Positions 38,491 to 60,203 are shown, counted from the first letter of the stretch. The stretch is 64,000 nt of DNA from Homarus americanus (GCF_018991925.1 NW_024753828.1:926859-990858), one strand, 5' to 3'. Numbers and translations are program-made. Notes: a model not told the origin generated them from the sequence alone.

Positions 38491-40192
38491 TAGGTGAATG
38501 GGTGTTGTGTGTGGTGTGATGACTGGTGAGTGTGTGGTGTGATGACTGGTGAGTATGTGGTGTGATGACTGGTGAGTGTGTGTGGAGTGATGACTGGTGA
38601 AGGTGAGTGTGTGGTGTGATGACTGGTGAAGGTGAGTGTGTGGTGTGATGACTGGTGAGTGTGTGGTGTGATGACTGGTGAGTGTGTGGAGTGATGACTG
38701 GTGAAGGTGAGTGTGTGGTTGTGATGACTGGTGAAGGAGAGTGTGTGGTGTGATGACTGGTGAAGGAGAGTGTGGTGGTATGATGACTGGTGAAGGAGTG
38801 TGGTGGGATGACTGGTGAAGGTGAGTGTGTGGTGTGATGACTGGTGAAGGAGTGGTGGGATGACTGGTGAAGGTGAGTGTGTGGTGGGATGACTGGTGAA
38901 GGTGAGTGTGTGGTGTGATGACTGGTGAAGGAGAGGATGACTGGTGAAGGAGTGTGTGGTGGGATGACTGGTGAAGGTGAGTGTGTGGTGTGATGACTGG
39001 TGAAGGTGAGTGTGGTGGGATGACTGGTGAAGGAGTGTGGTGGGATGACTGGTGAAGGTGAGTGTGTGGTGTGATGACTGGTGAAGGTGAGTGTGCGGTG
39101 TGATGACTGGTGAAGGTGGAGTGTGTGGTGTGATGACTGGTGAAGGTGAGTGTGTGGTGTGATGACTGTTGAAGGTGAGGTGTGTGTGATGACTGGTGAA
39201 GGTGGTGTGTGGTGTGTGATGTGAGTGTGTGGTGTGATGACTGGTGAGGAGGTGTGTGGTGTGATGACTGTGTGGTGTGATGTGAAGGTGAGTGTGTGGT
39301 GTGATGACTGGTGAAGGTGAGTGTGTTGTGATGAAGGTGAGTGTGTGGTGTGATGACTGGTGAAGGTGGTGTGTGGTGTGATGACTGGTGACAGGTGTGA
39401 GTGTGTGGTGTGATGACTGGTGAAGGAGTGTGTGGTGTGATGACTGGTGAAGTGTGTGGTGTGATGACTGGTGTGTGTGATGACTGGTGAAGGGTGTGTG
39501 GGATGACTGGTGAAGGTGAGTGTGTGGTGTGATGACTGGTGAAGGAGTGTGTGGTGTGATGACTGGTGAAGGTGAGTGTGTGGCATGACTGGTGAAGGTG
39601 AGTGTGTGGTGGTGTGTGGTGTGATGACTGGTGAAGGAGAGGTGTGGTGTGATGACTGGTGAAGGTGAATGTGTGTGGTGTGATGACTGGTGAGTGTGTG
39701 GTGTGATGACTGGTGAAGGTGAGTGTGTGTGATGACTGGTGGAGGTGAGTGTGTGGTGTGTGATGACTGGTGATGAGGTGAGTGTGTGGTGATGACTGGT
39801 GATGACTGGTGAAGGTGTGTGTGGTGATGACTGGTGAAGGTGAGTGTGTGGTGGATGACTGGTGTGAAGGTGGTGTGTGGTGACTGGTGGTGAGTGTGTG
39901 GTGTGATGACTGTGAAGGTGAGTGTGTGGTGTGATGACTGGTGAAGGAGAGTGTGTGGTGTGATGACTGGTGAAGGAGTGTGGTGGATGACTGGTGAAGG
40001 TGAGTGTGGTGTGATGACTGGTGAAGGTCAGTGTGGTGTGATGACTGGTGAGAGTGTGTGGTGTGATGACTGGTGAAGGAGAGTGTGTGTGGTGTGATGA
40101 CTGGTGAAGGTGAGTGTGTGGTGGGATGACTGGTGAAAGAGTGTGTGTGGTGTGATGACTGGTGAAGGAGAGTGTGTGTTGTGATGACTGGT
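38491..40192. repeat. 1.7-kb GT-rich minisatellite, about 20-29 bp unit
   Basis: Units are built from GTGTGATGACTGGTGA with optional AGGTGA, AGGAG or nothing, then GTGTGTG. Unit length therefore varies (about 20-29 bp) with whether the AAGGTGA block is present. Very high density of CT-free G/T/A on the plus strand. Minus-strand ORFs of 602 (40292-38484) and 378 codons, reading SPVITPHTHLHQSSHHT-like peptides, are repeat artefacts: several frames are open because the repeated words contain no stop on that strand. Confidence 0.95.
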
Positions 40193-41626
40193 AGAAAGTG
40201 GACGGAACAGTGAACGATGATGAAGGTAAGAAACAGTGGCTATGTGTAGGACGGCACGTGAACATAAAGCGTGGGCCAAGGTATAAATACACGCCCCGAC
40301 ATTCTCTTATTTACAAGTGGGTCCTTGGAAGGCCGTGTCACCACCTGCCAAATGGAGTCCATCATGTCGGGCACTTCTCTCCCATCACCTGTACTCCAGA
40401 TGGCCCAGGGTATATACCTCGACCATGCTCTGGCAAGAATAATTGCTTGCCATAAATGGTGCTTTTATTAGTGATGAAGACTGAGAGGCGGCGAGAATGC
40501 GGTGGCAGCACAGAGATAAGTCATGATGAATATGATGGAGTGAAGGGGGGAGGAGAGAGAGTAATGAAAAGGAGCGTAAATGATATAAAGGTGATCTTGT
40601 GTGGTAAACCAGTCATTACATGTGGTGGTAATGAGGGCCACGTTAGTAATGGTTCGTGTAATTATTAACGGGGTGGAATCAGCGGGTGTAAGTAGCATGA
40701 CGCTTGGGGAGCATGACCCATGACCTAACGTAGGAGAGGAGAAGGGTGGCACCAGACCTGGGCAGGGAATGGCTGTGATATTGAGACCCGAGAGACCACG
40801 GTATCCTGGGCGTGATCGGAACTGAGGTTAGAGAAAGATTGCAGCGGGTGCCTGATGGGTGGTGTGGCGGCCAGGCGCTGTACTGTTATCCTCCTGTAGA
40901 ACAGTTACCGGGAGCGTGTGCATGTGGACTTCCTGGCCGACAGTGAGAGTACATGTCATATACTCTTACAGGTAACATACTTTGTATCAGCAATTTATCC
41001 TCTGTGGTGTCTTTTGCTTTGATAATTTTCGTCTTCGCTTTTGGGTAACTTCTCACGCACAGTGATAACCATAACCCTTCGTCTCGCCTCGCGGACACAA
41101 CACATTTTACACTACATAAGTGCTCATTAGGTCTGATAAGAGTTGAATTTCGAGAAGTGATTTTGTTATTTAGTGTGGGAGTCCGCAACGAACTTCTCCC
41201 CCCGAAAGCCTCTGCGTATTACTCCTTCATGTTCCTTTTATCATCATCATCATTTTCTACGCTACATTCATTATTATCTTGTTTGCTGTAATTCTACTTT
41301 TTGTTATTCCTCATATTTTATATCTACCATCTTCTTATACAGTTAATTATTGCGTATCATTTCCCTCCCCTGCTGCTTCCTCTCTGTCCTTTGTTCACCC
41401 CTCTCTTCTTTTTCTCGTGTTTCTCTTCTCCGTTTGCTTCACCCACTATCTCCCACCCTCTGCGTCTACCGCCCGCGGCATGCGTCTTTCTTGTGACTCC
41501 ATTATCCAGTGTCTTGCGGGGTATCGTCAGTTTATAGTATGTTGGACACAGCTGACAGGATTCAATTGTCGTGTGGAGCTTGTCGTATTGCCATTGATAC
41601 TGTATTGTAGATATTTTTTTAGTGGC
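40193..41626. other. Unique sequence, no gene recognised
   Basis: A small ORF at 40198-40455 ends in a Pro/His/Cys-rich stretch (PDGPGYIPRPCSGKNNCLP) but has no ATG at its start and no recognised family. Nothing else is supportable. Confidence 0.45.
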
Positions 41627-41820
41627 GACCTGTGGTGTAATGGTCAGCATGCTCGCCTCGCAAGCGAGTGGACCTGGGTTCGATCCCTGGGTAGGGTGAA
41701 ACTATGGGCACGTTTCTTTACGCTATTTGCCTCTGTCTACTCAGCAGTAATTGAGAACCTAGGTGGCCCTTGGGCCGGCCATGCTCGTTACAGGAGGGGC
41801 AACCATTATTGTTATTATAG
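41627..41820 (+). mobile_element. tRNA-derived SINE
   Basis: 41627-41698 resembles a tRNA. It has an A-box-like TGGTGTAATGGTCAGC, a perfect anticodon arm (CTCGC, loop CTCGCAA, GCGAG; the loop would read CGC, Ala-type), and a canonical B box, GGTTCGATCCC. The acceptor stem does not pair properly (GACCTGT against GTAGGGT) and no terminator follows. Instead there is a body with CTACTCAGCAGTAATTGAG and a tail of ATTATTGTTATTAT. This is a SINE with internal pol III promoter boxes rather than a functional tRNA gene. Flanking duplications are not clear. Confidence 0.75.
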
Positions 41821-42307
41821 AGATAGTCATGGCTGTACTGTATATATTTACAGTTACATGCAGTTTACCTCGAGCAAGGTCCGGGGCTGTTCCTGGCCAG
41901 CGACTAAACTAGATGGAGGGTTACTTGATCAAGGAAGCTGTTGCTGCTGGTCGTCCTCAGGGCAGCGTATACATCAGATTCATTTCGAAGACATTTTTCA
42001 AAGCCCTTAAAAATATCCCTCAGGAATTTCGTGTTGAAGTTTCTTGTGTGGTCACGTGGTATTGCGTAACTGATGTCAACAACTAGCTCCCCCCCCCCAC
42101 GTGCTAGCAACATACCTGTACGAGGCAATGTCGCAATGCGTTACTGTTTTTATGCCCAAGGAAATGTGTGGTGATACAGTGGACTCGGAATGGATATGAA
42201 AATTTCTGGTTGGTGGACTTTTTCAGGCGCGCTGGAGTACACGGAAATAGGTATCAAAAGATTGGTGCCGAGTGCTTCACCGGGGTGGGAAATATTACTA
42301 AAAAATG

Positions 42308-42313
<6 letters not shown>
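41821..42313. other. Spacer, no gene seen
   Basis: No gene recognised. A C-run lies at 42090-42099. Confidence 0.5.

Positions 42314-42385
<72 letters not shown>
42314..42385. repeat. (TA)36 microsatellite
   Basis: Near-perfect TA dinucleotides. Confidence 0.98.
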
Positions 42386-48400
<6,015 letters not shown>

Positions 48401-48757
48401 AAGCGAATACATTAACCTTTTATTTGGCAAGATTGTCTTACCCAGTTATTTTCACCTGTGGCATCTGAGGTACAGTAAGTATTCAGTAGTTATTATGAAT
48501 GAGGCAGCTCGTATGTATCTATTGTATACCCATTTTAACAGCGACTTTCTTTCCAGGTACGTGTGTTGTCGTTGGTTCCGGTGTGAGGAGCTGCAGTAAG
48601 TAAAGCTCTGGTGTTTGGTAAAGGTGGTGTATAATGTTTTGGGTCAGGAGTAGTGTTAGGTCAGACGCAGTGTAAGTCTGGCGGTGTTTTGGGGTAGGAA
48701 GAGCACTTAAGGTAGATGTATATAGAGGATACGTATAGGTTGACGAGCAGCTTAGAG

Positions 48758-49511
48758 TAGGGTTGCCATACGTCCGTATTTTCCCGGACATGTCCTCCAT
48801 TTCGGTCTCGAAATCTTCATCCGGAAGTTATTTTTAAAATTCTTCAAAAGTCCGGAATTTCAGCTTCCATCATTTTCTCCACGGAAAGAAACATGAAACT
48901 GTAATGACGAGAGAGAGAGAGAGACTGTGAGAGAGGGGAGGAGGAAACAGTAGAGATCTCGTTCAATTTTCGTCAGCTGATAAGTCACGTGTACCGTACG
49001 CCTGTATGGTGTTGTCAACTTAGCTGCTAGCAGTTTTTGGGCTAGCCTGTATTGCCATGTACTGCTTTTCCTTGTTCTTCAGCCACGCGCAATACTATAT
49101 TTTTTTTTGTATTTAGTGCTATTACAGCCATAAATGATATGTTGAAAGTATGCCATTTTTTTATGGCTTTTTTACACTGTAGCATTTGTTTTTCTTGTCC
49201 TGCATTTAAGGCATTTTAGCAATTTTCAACCATAATCTAGCCACTTTCGCTTTATTATTTACGTGTGTCGACGACTATGACGGTGACCGGTGGTTGGCCA
49301 GTCTTTAACCTGCAGTGACAGTGTTTGATCTTAGTCTTTGTTGTGGGTTTGTCGCTTGTTGCCACAGCTAGTGCTTACGATTTGTTGTACTTTTCCAGAG
49401 CATAAAACGGTCACGGCTGCATCAAAGTTACATAGCGCCAGAGTGTGTGCCAGGCGGGGGGATGTTTTCGGGAACGTCCTCTTTTTTGAATGTTCTGATA
49501 AGGCAACCCTA
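48758..49511. mobile_element. Non-autonomous DNA transposon, hAT-like (754 bp)
   Basis: The left end TAGGGTTGCCATACGTCCG and right end GATAAGGCAACCCTA are inverted repeats sharing TAGGGTTGCC. Subterminal CCGGACATGTCC/GTCCGG words (left) and GGGAACGTCCTC (right) resemble the GTTGCCAGACGTCCGGATTT type of hAT MITE seen across animals. The flanks (CTTAGAG on the left, AGTTAGAC on the right) share only TTAGA, so the duplication is decayed or unclear. The interior has no transposase ORF. Confidence 0.7.
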
Positions 49512-50630
49512 AGTTAGACATCTCTGTTACACTGATGGACGCCCCTGTTACGAGCCTCATCTGATAACACCTCTGATAATGAGTAATATAACCATAGGTC
49601 CGCCCTTTGACATGGGCACGGGTGAGACCGGTCCTGAATATTTAAGTTAAAACTCCCTATCTCCTTCCCTCCCTCTCCTAACCATAGGTCACAACTATAG
49701 CTGATGGCTCAAGACTGTGATTATATACAGCCATAGGTTCCTCCCTTACAACTACAACCATGACGATAACGTCTTTGATGATAAGTGTTATAGCCATAGG
49801 TCTGCCCCCCCACGTGCCCTATCTGCCCCCCCCCACAACTAATTGTCGCCCGGAAGTCATTAATTGGTATTAATGGCGCCCAGATTGGTAGGTTAAGGGC
49901 AATTATGAGACTAACACCTGTATCCTGAGTCTTAAAGAGGAGCGAGAAAAGCAATAAATATCAATTTGATGCATAAATAATGTGCTAAATAATTTATATG
50001 TTGGAGGTTAATTGAAATTGGGCGGTAAGAAACAGGTAATAAATTATTTAGTGGGATGCATGGTGGGCTTGACCAGGTGTAGTAATGGAGTGGTTTAGTG
50101 GTGGACGGGTAGCTAGGCGGGAGGCTGAGGGCTTGGAAGGTGGACGAGGTACTTGATGCTTTTAACTGGCGTTGGTTTTAGGGGGAATTTTCCCCCTGCC
50201 CTCCCCTTCTTCTCCCCGCCCTCCCCTTCTTCTCCCCGCTACCCCAACCCGGTTTCCTGACTACGGTAGTGGTGGTGGTGGTGGTGGTGGGGGGCAGAAT
50301 GTAGTGAGGGCTCTGGTCGTCAGGGTTGTGGTTGGGGGGTAAGGGAGAGTAGCTTTGTTGGGGGGGAGGAGTGAGGGCGGTGTCAGCGGAGTGTTTGTAA
50401 TTGCATATAATGAGAGAGGAGGATGAGGAGGGAGTGCATGAGTTGTGTTGGGGTGGTCGAAGGGAGTGACTCAGTGGAGAGCGAAGGTGAGGGTAGCCAG
50501 GAAGGGAAGAGACGGTAACTTTTCCTGGTCCTTGGAGGAGACACAGATCAACGCCGAGGAAGTCATCATGTAACTCACCTTGTAGAGTAATGACGACACA
50601 CACACGGGGGGGGGGGGGTCGAATTTTCCC
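49512..50630. other. Spacer with simple repeats, no gene recognised
   Basis: Contains a tandem CTCCCCGCCCTCCCCTTCTT pair (50190-50238), a GGT repeat at 50268-50291 and a G-run at 50605-50618. Copies of an AACCATAGGT/AGCCATAGGT word recur at 49590, 49680, 49730 and 49790, a degenerate repeat of about 50-90 bp. Confidence 0.45.
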
Positions 50631-50830
50631 GTCACGTTTAGATATTGGGTGGTGGACGAGTGGAACAAGATTAGCAACTTTGTAGTAAGTGCTGGAATGC
50701 TGGAGAGTTTTAAAAGGAGGCTAGATAGATTCATGGATGATAGAGAGTGGTAGTAACTCTCGACAGGAGCTGCCATGCACAGGCCAACCGGCCTATTGCA
50801 GACTCCTTATATTCTTATGTACAGTACTAG
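50631..50830 (+). mobile_element. LINE 3' end fragment (reverse transcriptase C-terminus)
   Basis: The frame from 50649 reads VVDEWNKISNFVVSAGMLES, then FKRRLDRFMDDREW, with stop TAG at 50751-50753. This is the usual C-terminal peptide of CR1-like LINE proteins. After the stop come GGCCAACCGGCCTATTGCAG, CTCCTTATATTCTTATGT and the end near 50822, a short 3' UTR of the type I associate with decapod LINEs. Everything upstream is lost: the fragment begins just after a G-run, so it is a severely 5'-truncated copy. Confidence 0.85.

Positions 50831-53417
<2,587 letters not shown>

Positions 53418-53473
<56 letters not shown>
53418..53473. repeat. (AC)28 microsatellite
   Basis: Perfect AC immediately left of the left arm of the 210-bp inverted repeat. 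Confidence 0.98.
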
Positions 53474-53687
53474 AAATATGAGTACAGGTATCAGGACATT
53501 GATAATTTTCACTTATTACATCACTAGGATAACATTTACTTGGGCTAAAGATATAAATGTTACTTGAGAGGAGTGAATGGTAGTACGGAGACCTACGGAG
53601 ACGCCCTCCCTCCCTCCCTGTGTGTGTGTGAGGACAAGGAGGGGGGGGGGGCATACATGTACGTGTAAGGTTCGTGTAAGCCCCCCA
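53474..53687 (+). repeat. Left arm of a 210-bp inverted repeat
   Basis: From CAAATATGAGTACAGGTATC to GTACGTGTAAGGTTCGTGTA, this is the reverse complement of 55268-55480 with few differences (for example TTGATAATT/TTCATAATT, GGGCTAAAG/GAGCTAAAG, and a few bases near the GTTCGTGTAAGCC end). The outer end of each arm abuts AC/GT repeat: (AC)28 here, (GT)n at the other arm. A (CCCCA)n stretch follows at 53684-53730. No coding region. Confidence 0.92.
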
Positions 53688-53730
53688 CCCCACCCCACCC
53701 CACCCTACCTCACCTCACCGCACCCTATCC

Positions 53731-55102
53731 CCTAAAAAAATCCTGATGTGTGGGTGAGGTCCATCAGGAGAGATAATGACGGCCTTTGTTGTTTATGGTG
53801 AGGCGTTATCACAAGTCGGGAGTGTTGTCCTATACCTTATACGGGCTCAATATGGAACATGATGACCCAGCTTTTTTTTTTTTTTACTACATCACTATAA
53901 TATTGATTTTTTTCTCTCATTGTTTCCATTGTGTACGTCTTCCTTCTCCCTGCTGGCTATTCTTAGTCCGTGACACAGGGAGGGGGCCCCGCTTTTGGGG
54001 TTGCTCTCCATCTGCGCGTCCGTTTATGTGTTGCTGTTTGAGTTGTCCGTCCGTCCTGCATTATACGACATTCTTTCTTCAGCTAATTATCGAGCCTTTG
54101 TTGCGTTTCTTCTAGCGTAATATGTATTTTAACTGTAATTTTTTTTCGACAGTAAAATGCTTTTGTTTACGTATTTATTATTTTATAGTTTTTTTTTAAT
54201 TTTTATTCCCTTTTTTTCTCATCTCTGCTCACACTACCGTCACCGATGCTATCAGGCAAATTTCTCTGTTTTAGTCATTAGGTGTAACAGTTATTAGCAT
54301 TTTAATGGAAGCTCGTGCGTCGTACCTGGGTGAGAATTACTCCTGTTAGCGCGCGGTGTATCTGGCTCTTATGTGAGGGGCCAGGCATAACTCATGGAGA
54401 TGGTATGGAAATTGATATTGTGTTAGTGTGTAGGAGGGAGGCGCGGCCAGGTAAGCAGGTGTGGGGTGCCCTCTTCTTATAATCCTCCCTCTCTCCCCAT
54501 TCAACTTCCTTTACTCCTTCCTCCCACCTCCCTCCATCTCTCCTTCCTCTCACTCCCTCCTTCCTCTCACTCCCTCCCTCCCTGTACGTGTCTTTCCCCC
54601 CTTACTGTTCCTACCAATCCTCTTCCACCCCGTCCCTCAGTCCTTCCCTCTCTTTCTCTTCACCCCTCACCCTACGTTATTCAGCCTCTCCGTCATCCTC
54701 TATCGCTCCTCCCTCTTTACTTATCTTAGGTACTCCTTATCATCCTCCCTCGTCTTCACCCTCCCTCCCACCCGCCCCCGTGAGGATGTGTAAAGTTCCG
54801 CTGTAGGCCTACCTGATGATATTCTCCCCGCCGCCAAGCTCATTTACATACATCATCATCATCTCCTCTCTCTCTCGCCGGTATTTAATTAGTCTTCTCG
54901 GATCTCCCCCTCACCACAGTTTTGTACATCTGAAATGAAAATATTTGATCTTTGTGCATGTTGTACGGAGATCATTAGACGAAGTGACGGCTACTGCTTG
55001 ATGGTATACTGTAGATTGTCATGTTACTCTCGTCTCGACCTTTAGTGTATGGTATTTATTATTTTGTATGTGACTGAGTTAGGTTTGTTGAACGTTAACC
55101 CC
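53731..55102. other. Spacer between inverted-repeat arms
   Basis: Strongly T/C-rich at 54470-54780 (CTCCCTCC words) and T-rich at 53870-54220. No gene recognised. Several frames are open through the C/T-rich part, which is compositional. Confidence 0.5.
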
Positions 55103-55114
55103 GTGTGTGTATAA

Positions 55115-55168
<54 letters not shown>

Positions 55169-55225
55169 GGTTTATTATTAGAGTTGCAGCCGGTGGCTGA
55201 AAATATACTAACCTACATGTGATTT

Positions 55226-55229
<4 letters not shown>
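55103..55229 (-). mobile_element. AC-repeat-embedded LINE/SINE 3' remnant, copy C (about 60 bp plus tail)
   Basis: On the plus strand: GTGTGTGT (55103-55110), an AAT repeat (55114-55167), about 60 bp (55168-55229) that includes AGGTTTATT, the hairpin CAGCC-GGT-GGCTG (55187-55199) and GAAAATATAC, then (GT)n (55230-55268). This is the same order as copy A but with only the last 60 nt of the element. It is a diverged family member, since the region around the hairpin differs at several positions. The extreme 5' truncation shows which part is the 3' recognition end. Confidence 0.75.

Positions 55230-55267
<38 letters not shown>
55230..55267. repeat. (GT)19 microsatellite
   Basis: Between remnant C and the right arm of the inverted repeat. 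Confidence 0.97.
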
Positions 55268-55270
<3 letters not shown>

Positions 55271-55479
55271 GGGCTTAATGAACCTTACACGTACATGTAT
55301 GCCCCCCCCCCCTCCTTGTCCTCACACACACACAGGGAGGGAGGGAGGGCGTCTCCGTAGGTCTCCGTACTACCATTCACTCCTCTCAAGTAACATTAAT
55401 ATCTTTAGCTCAAGTAAATGTTATCCTAGTGATTTAATAAGTGAAAATTATGAATGTCCTGATACCTGTACTCATATTT

Positions 55480-55480
<1 letters not shown>
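55268..55480 (-). repeat. Right arm of the 210-bp inverted repeat
   Basis: Reverse complement of 53474-53687, about 95% identical by eye. On the plus strand it ends ...CTGTACTCATATTTG directly at the (GT)n starting at 55481. Confidence 0.92.
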
Positions 55481-55545
<65 letters not shown>

Positions 55546-55550
55546 TATGT
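55481..55550. repeat. (GT)n microsatellite with two ATGT interruptions
   Basis: Abuts the AAT tail of element D on its right. Confidence 0.97.

Positions 55551-57269
<1,719 letters not shown>

Positions 57270-57334
<65 letters not shown>
57270..57334. repeat. (GT)32 microsatellite
   Basis: Perfect GT dinucleotides. Confidence 0.98.
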
Positions 57335-57336
<2 letters not shown>

Positions 57337-59617
57337 ATAGACGAACACATTGTCAGAATGTATTCTTAAGATAACTTAAGTGCAACCCCGTTCCTCCTCC
57401 CCTTCCTCCCACTCCCTCACGCTGGTTGGTCTTGTCATGTTTTCAGTCCACAGGAACTCATCCCCCTGACCCTGGAGAGCCTCACCCCTCACCCACACCT
57501 AAAAGCCCTTTGTCAGTATTGTCCCTCCGCCCTCATCAGCGTGTGTTGTACTGCCATTATCTTAGACCATCCACCACGGAGAAGCTTAATTATCCAAGTT
57601 CCTGTACTTGTTTAATTACGTTTCCATTGAGCGGCAATATGAGGGCGGGTGGGAGGGAGGTAAGGGAGTGTGAAAACTAAGGTTCAGGCCAGCTAAACCC
57701 ATCCTCGAAGGGAGGGAGGTGGCTGTCAGAGCTGGACCCTCACTCAGGCAACAATGACGGATCTCTTACGCACTAAAGGCCACCAGTTTCTCCCTGTCGT
57801 CGTTCGACCATTCGGAGGTGGTGTTGGAACTTAAAACCCCAAATTGTGAGTTTTCTGACCTGGGCAGACTTACTCCACGGATGTGAAAGGGAAAAACCAA
57901 TGCTAAAGTGGATACACGCACTATGTGCGTGCCACAGTGTGATGTCGATACCCGATACCTTAGCTTGGTACTGTAACTGTAGTGAAAGAATACCAATCTG
58001 AGGTTTAATTTATGTAAAATATTTGTTTGGGTTCATTGTTTAAAACCACAAGTTAGGTTCTTATTAACTCTTGCGTAGATTATTACTTCCTGTGGACAAC
58101 ATTCATGTGATACTTGTGGTGGTTAGTGACTGTCAGTTGTGCGGTTACTCCTCGGTGAAGTTTTTATTAGTGGTTGGTGAGATTACATTATACAAACCTG
58201 CAGGCTGTCATTACGGACACAGTTACCACGATGATTGCACAGAGTTCCGGAGAAGAACCCGGATTTATGGAGTCTTGGGATGAACCCGGATTTACATAAT
58301 CTTTGTAAACTCTCGGATTTATAAGGCGCTTTCTTCCTTGTGTGCGCTGAAGGCAAAAGATCAGGTGTTGAGAGGTAAGTGTCTCCCGCGATGTACGTTA
58401 TTGGTGGCGGCGCAAGGCGGGCTGGTGCCGGGGAACAAGAAACTCGTTCCCCTCAGGTTTCGCTTCTCTCTGCCACCTCATTGACTTTTCTTTTATTTAA
58501 CAGAGTGGAATTGCTTTATTTGGTAACTTCATATACCAGTTGGTAATGTCCGCCTTGAGAGATGAAGGCAGTTCCCCGTGGCAGGTAGTTAATGAGGACT
58601 GGAGATGAGATTGTCGTTGTGGAGAATAATGGTGTTTCCGCCTCCTTGTTACTTACGGTACGCACTTTTTACTGCCTGGACCACATGCACGAGGGAAAGA
58701 TTGTATCGCTTTTCCTGCCGCCACTTCCTTAATTCAGTGAAGTCGAGATAAACCAAACTGTAATTGTTAGTTAAGTTTCAAAAGAATGTGGATGGCACAT
58801 TGTTATGCTGTACCCCACACACACAAACAGGTCAGGGTTGGAGTTCGACTATTGATAATTCCTGGTCGACTGCAGGCGGAGGTTGAGGCGGCTCATTGTC
58901 TGACCCAACCCTGGTAGACATTAAACATAGGCTCCACGGGCACACGACGAGGCAAACACATCAAAGTGCTCACGGCCAAATCCTGCTAAGGGAGCGAAAG
59001 ACCTCAAAGTTGCTTGGAGTTTGGGGGAGAAGCTGCTTGAGGCTGTGGATGGTCAACTTTCATTTTAACGCTCTGCTGTTACTTACCTGCAGCCATCAAA
59101 GACTCGTGTACCTCTCAGGCGCTTCACACCGTTATCACCGTCCCTGTCTCCCTCTTTCTTCTTTCTTATAATGACACGAGCTACTGGGAGTGAACTGCCC
59201 ACTTACACTCTCATGCTCTGACCTGTTTCATCTTAAGAGAACATTCACAAGCTTTACTGGCTTACTCTTTCTTCTGTTGGTCATGTAGTCCTTGTCTTGG
59301 GGCAGTTACTACTATCAGTGCGTTATCTTGTTGGTGTCGAGCGGCTGCGTGGCGGGGCTGAGGTGAGGGAGAGGGGGACTGTTAATATTATTCCCGCTGG
59401 ATCAATATTTGATTGTGACAGCGCCATGATTGACACAACCCTCACCACTCCCCCGCTGCTGGCTCCATGATTCATCACAATCACACCACTTTATAATTCA
59501 TAGTTCCTTATTAGTAACACTCCAGTTATTAGGTTTATGAGCTTCTGAGTAACAAGTCTGCACAGTTGATAGTTAGATGAGGAACTTCACTGAGTGATTC
59601 TCTATGATAACGGCGAA
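57335..59617. other. Unique sequence, no gene recognised
   Basis: A possible acceptor TTTTCAG at about 57446 precedes a Pro/Ser-rich frame (THPPDPGEPHPSPTPKSPLS), but no good donor or family match supports an exon. Nothing else found. Confidence 0.4.
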
Positions 59618-59633
59618 ACACACACACACACAC
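59618..59633. repeat. (AC)8 at the 5' junction of LINE copy B
   Basis: AAACACACACACACACACCTAG: the repeat passes into LINE sequence at CACCTAG. Confidence 0.9.
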
Positions 59634-59933
59634 CTAGAAAAAGTGCAAAAGAGGGCATGCAAGATTATTCTCTCCCCTTCCCACTCCTCATATCAAGAAG
59701 CGCTCAACACACTGGCCCTTTCGACTCTCACTGACCATCACCACGACCTCATCTGCAAATTTGGTAAGAAGCTTCTGCTCCATCCTCGACACCGGCTCCT
59801 ACTGCCACCTGAGATCCCTAGCCCGAGAATTGCTGTTCGACACCACAACCGCATCCAGCCCATACGTGCACGAACTGATTGCTATAAGAACAGCCCAGTC
59901 CCAACCATTGTAAAAATTATCTATAACTTGTAA
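59634..59933 (+). pseudogene. C-terminal fragment of LINE ORF2
   Basis: Frame: LEKVQKRACKIILSPSHSSY, LNTLALSTLTDHHHDLICKF, IAVRHHNRIQPIRARTDCYK, ending KIIYNL and TAA at 59931-59933. It matches the last 100 residues of the ORF at 45252-47008 with few substitutions (YSTY/HSSY, HHGL/HHDL, RYKN/CYKN). The catalytic domain is absent because of 5' truncation, not decay. Confidence 0.88.
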
Positions 59934-60147
59934 TAAACCAGTGTATTCACTCCCAGTAATTCCTACTTCTTGCAGTCACTATGTTGAAATGTCCTGCAGT
60001 TTGAGCTTTTCCCCATCTAGTTATTATATATCTTATTTATATCACTTATGTTATTTGTATATTATTTGTAATTCGAAACCCATTCCCCAATTATGTAACT
60101 GTATATTTTCAGCCTTCTGGCTGCTATGCTCTTTCAATAAACCGTTA

Positions 60148-60186
<39 letters not shown>

Positions 60187-60199
60187 TACATATTATTAT

Positions 60200-60203
<4 letters not shown>
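59634..60203 (+). mobile_element. AC-repeat-embedded LINE, copy B, 5'-truncated (about 570 bp)
   Basis: Plus strand: (AC)8, the last 100 codons of the LINE ORF2, a 3' UTR (59934-60148) ending ...TATTTTCAGCCTTCTGGCTG (hairpin 60110-60123), AATAAACCGTTAATT, an ATT tail (about 60149-60183, then degenerate ATTACATATTATTATTATT), and (AC)25 (60204-60253). It closely matches copy A over its whole length and lies in the opposite orientation, again between two AC tracts. Confidence 0.88.

Noticed and set aside
38484..40292. 602-codon minus-strand ORF of Ser/Pro/His/Thr repeats
   Set aside because: It lies entirely in the GTGTGATGACTGGTGA minisatellite, several frames are open at once, and no unique domain flanks it.
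41627..41698. Functional tRNA-Ala(CGC) gene
   Set aside because: The acceptor stem does not pair, and the sequence continues into a SINE body with a trinucleotide tail.
57426..57680. Pro/Ser-rich ORF after a TTTTCAG acceptor as a downstream exon of the 12.6-kb gene
   Set aside because: No consensus donor within the frame, phase not verifiable, and no conserved segment. It cannot be told from chance.
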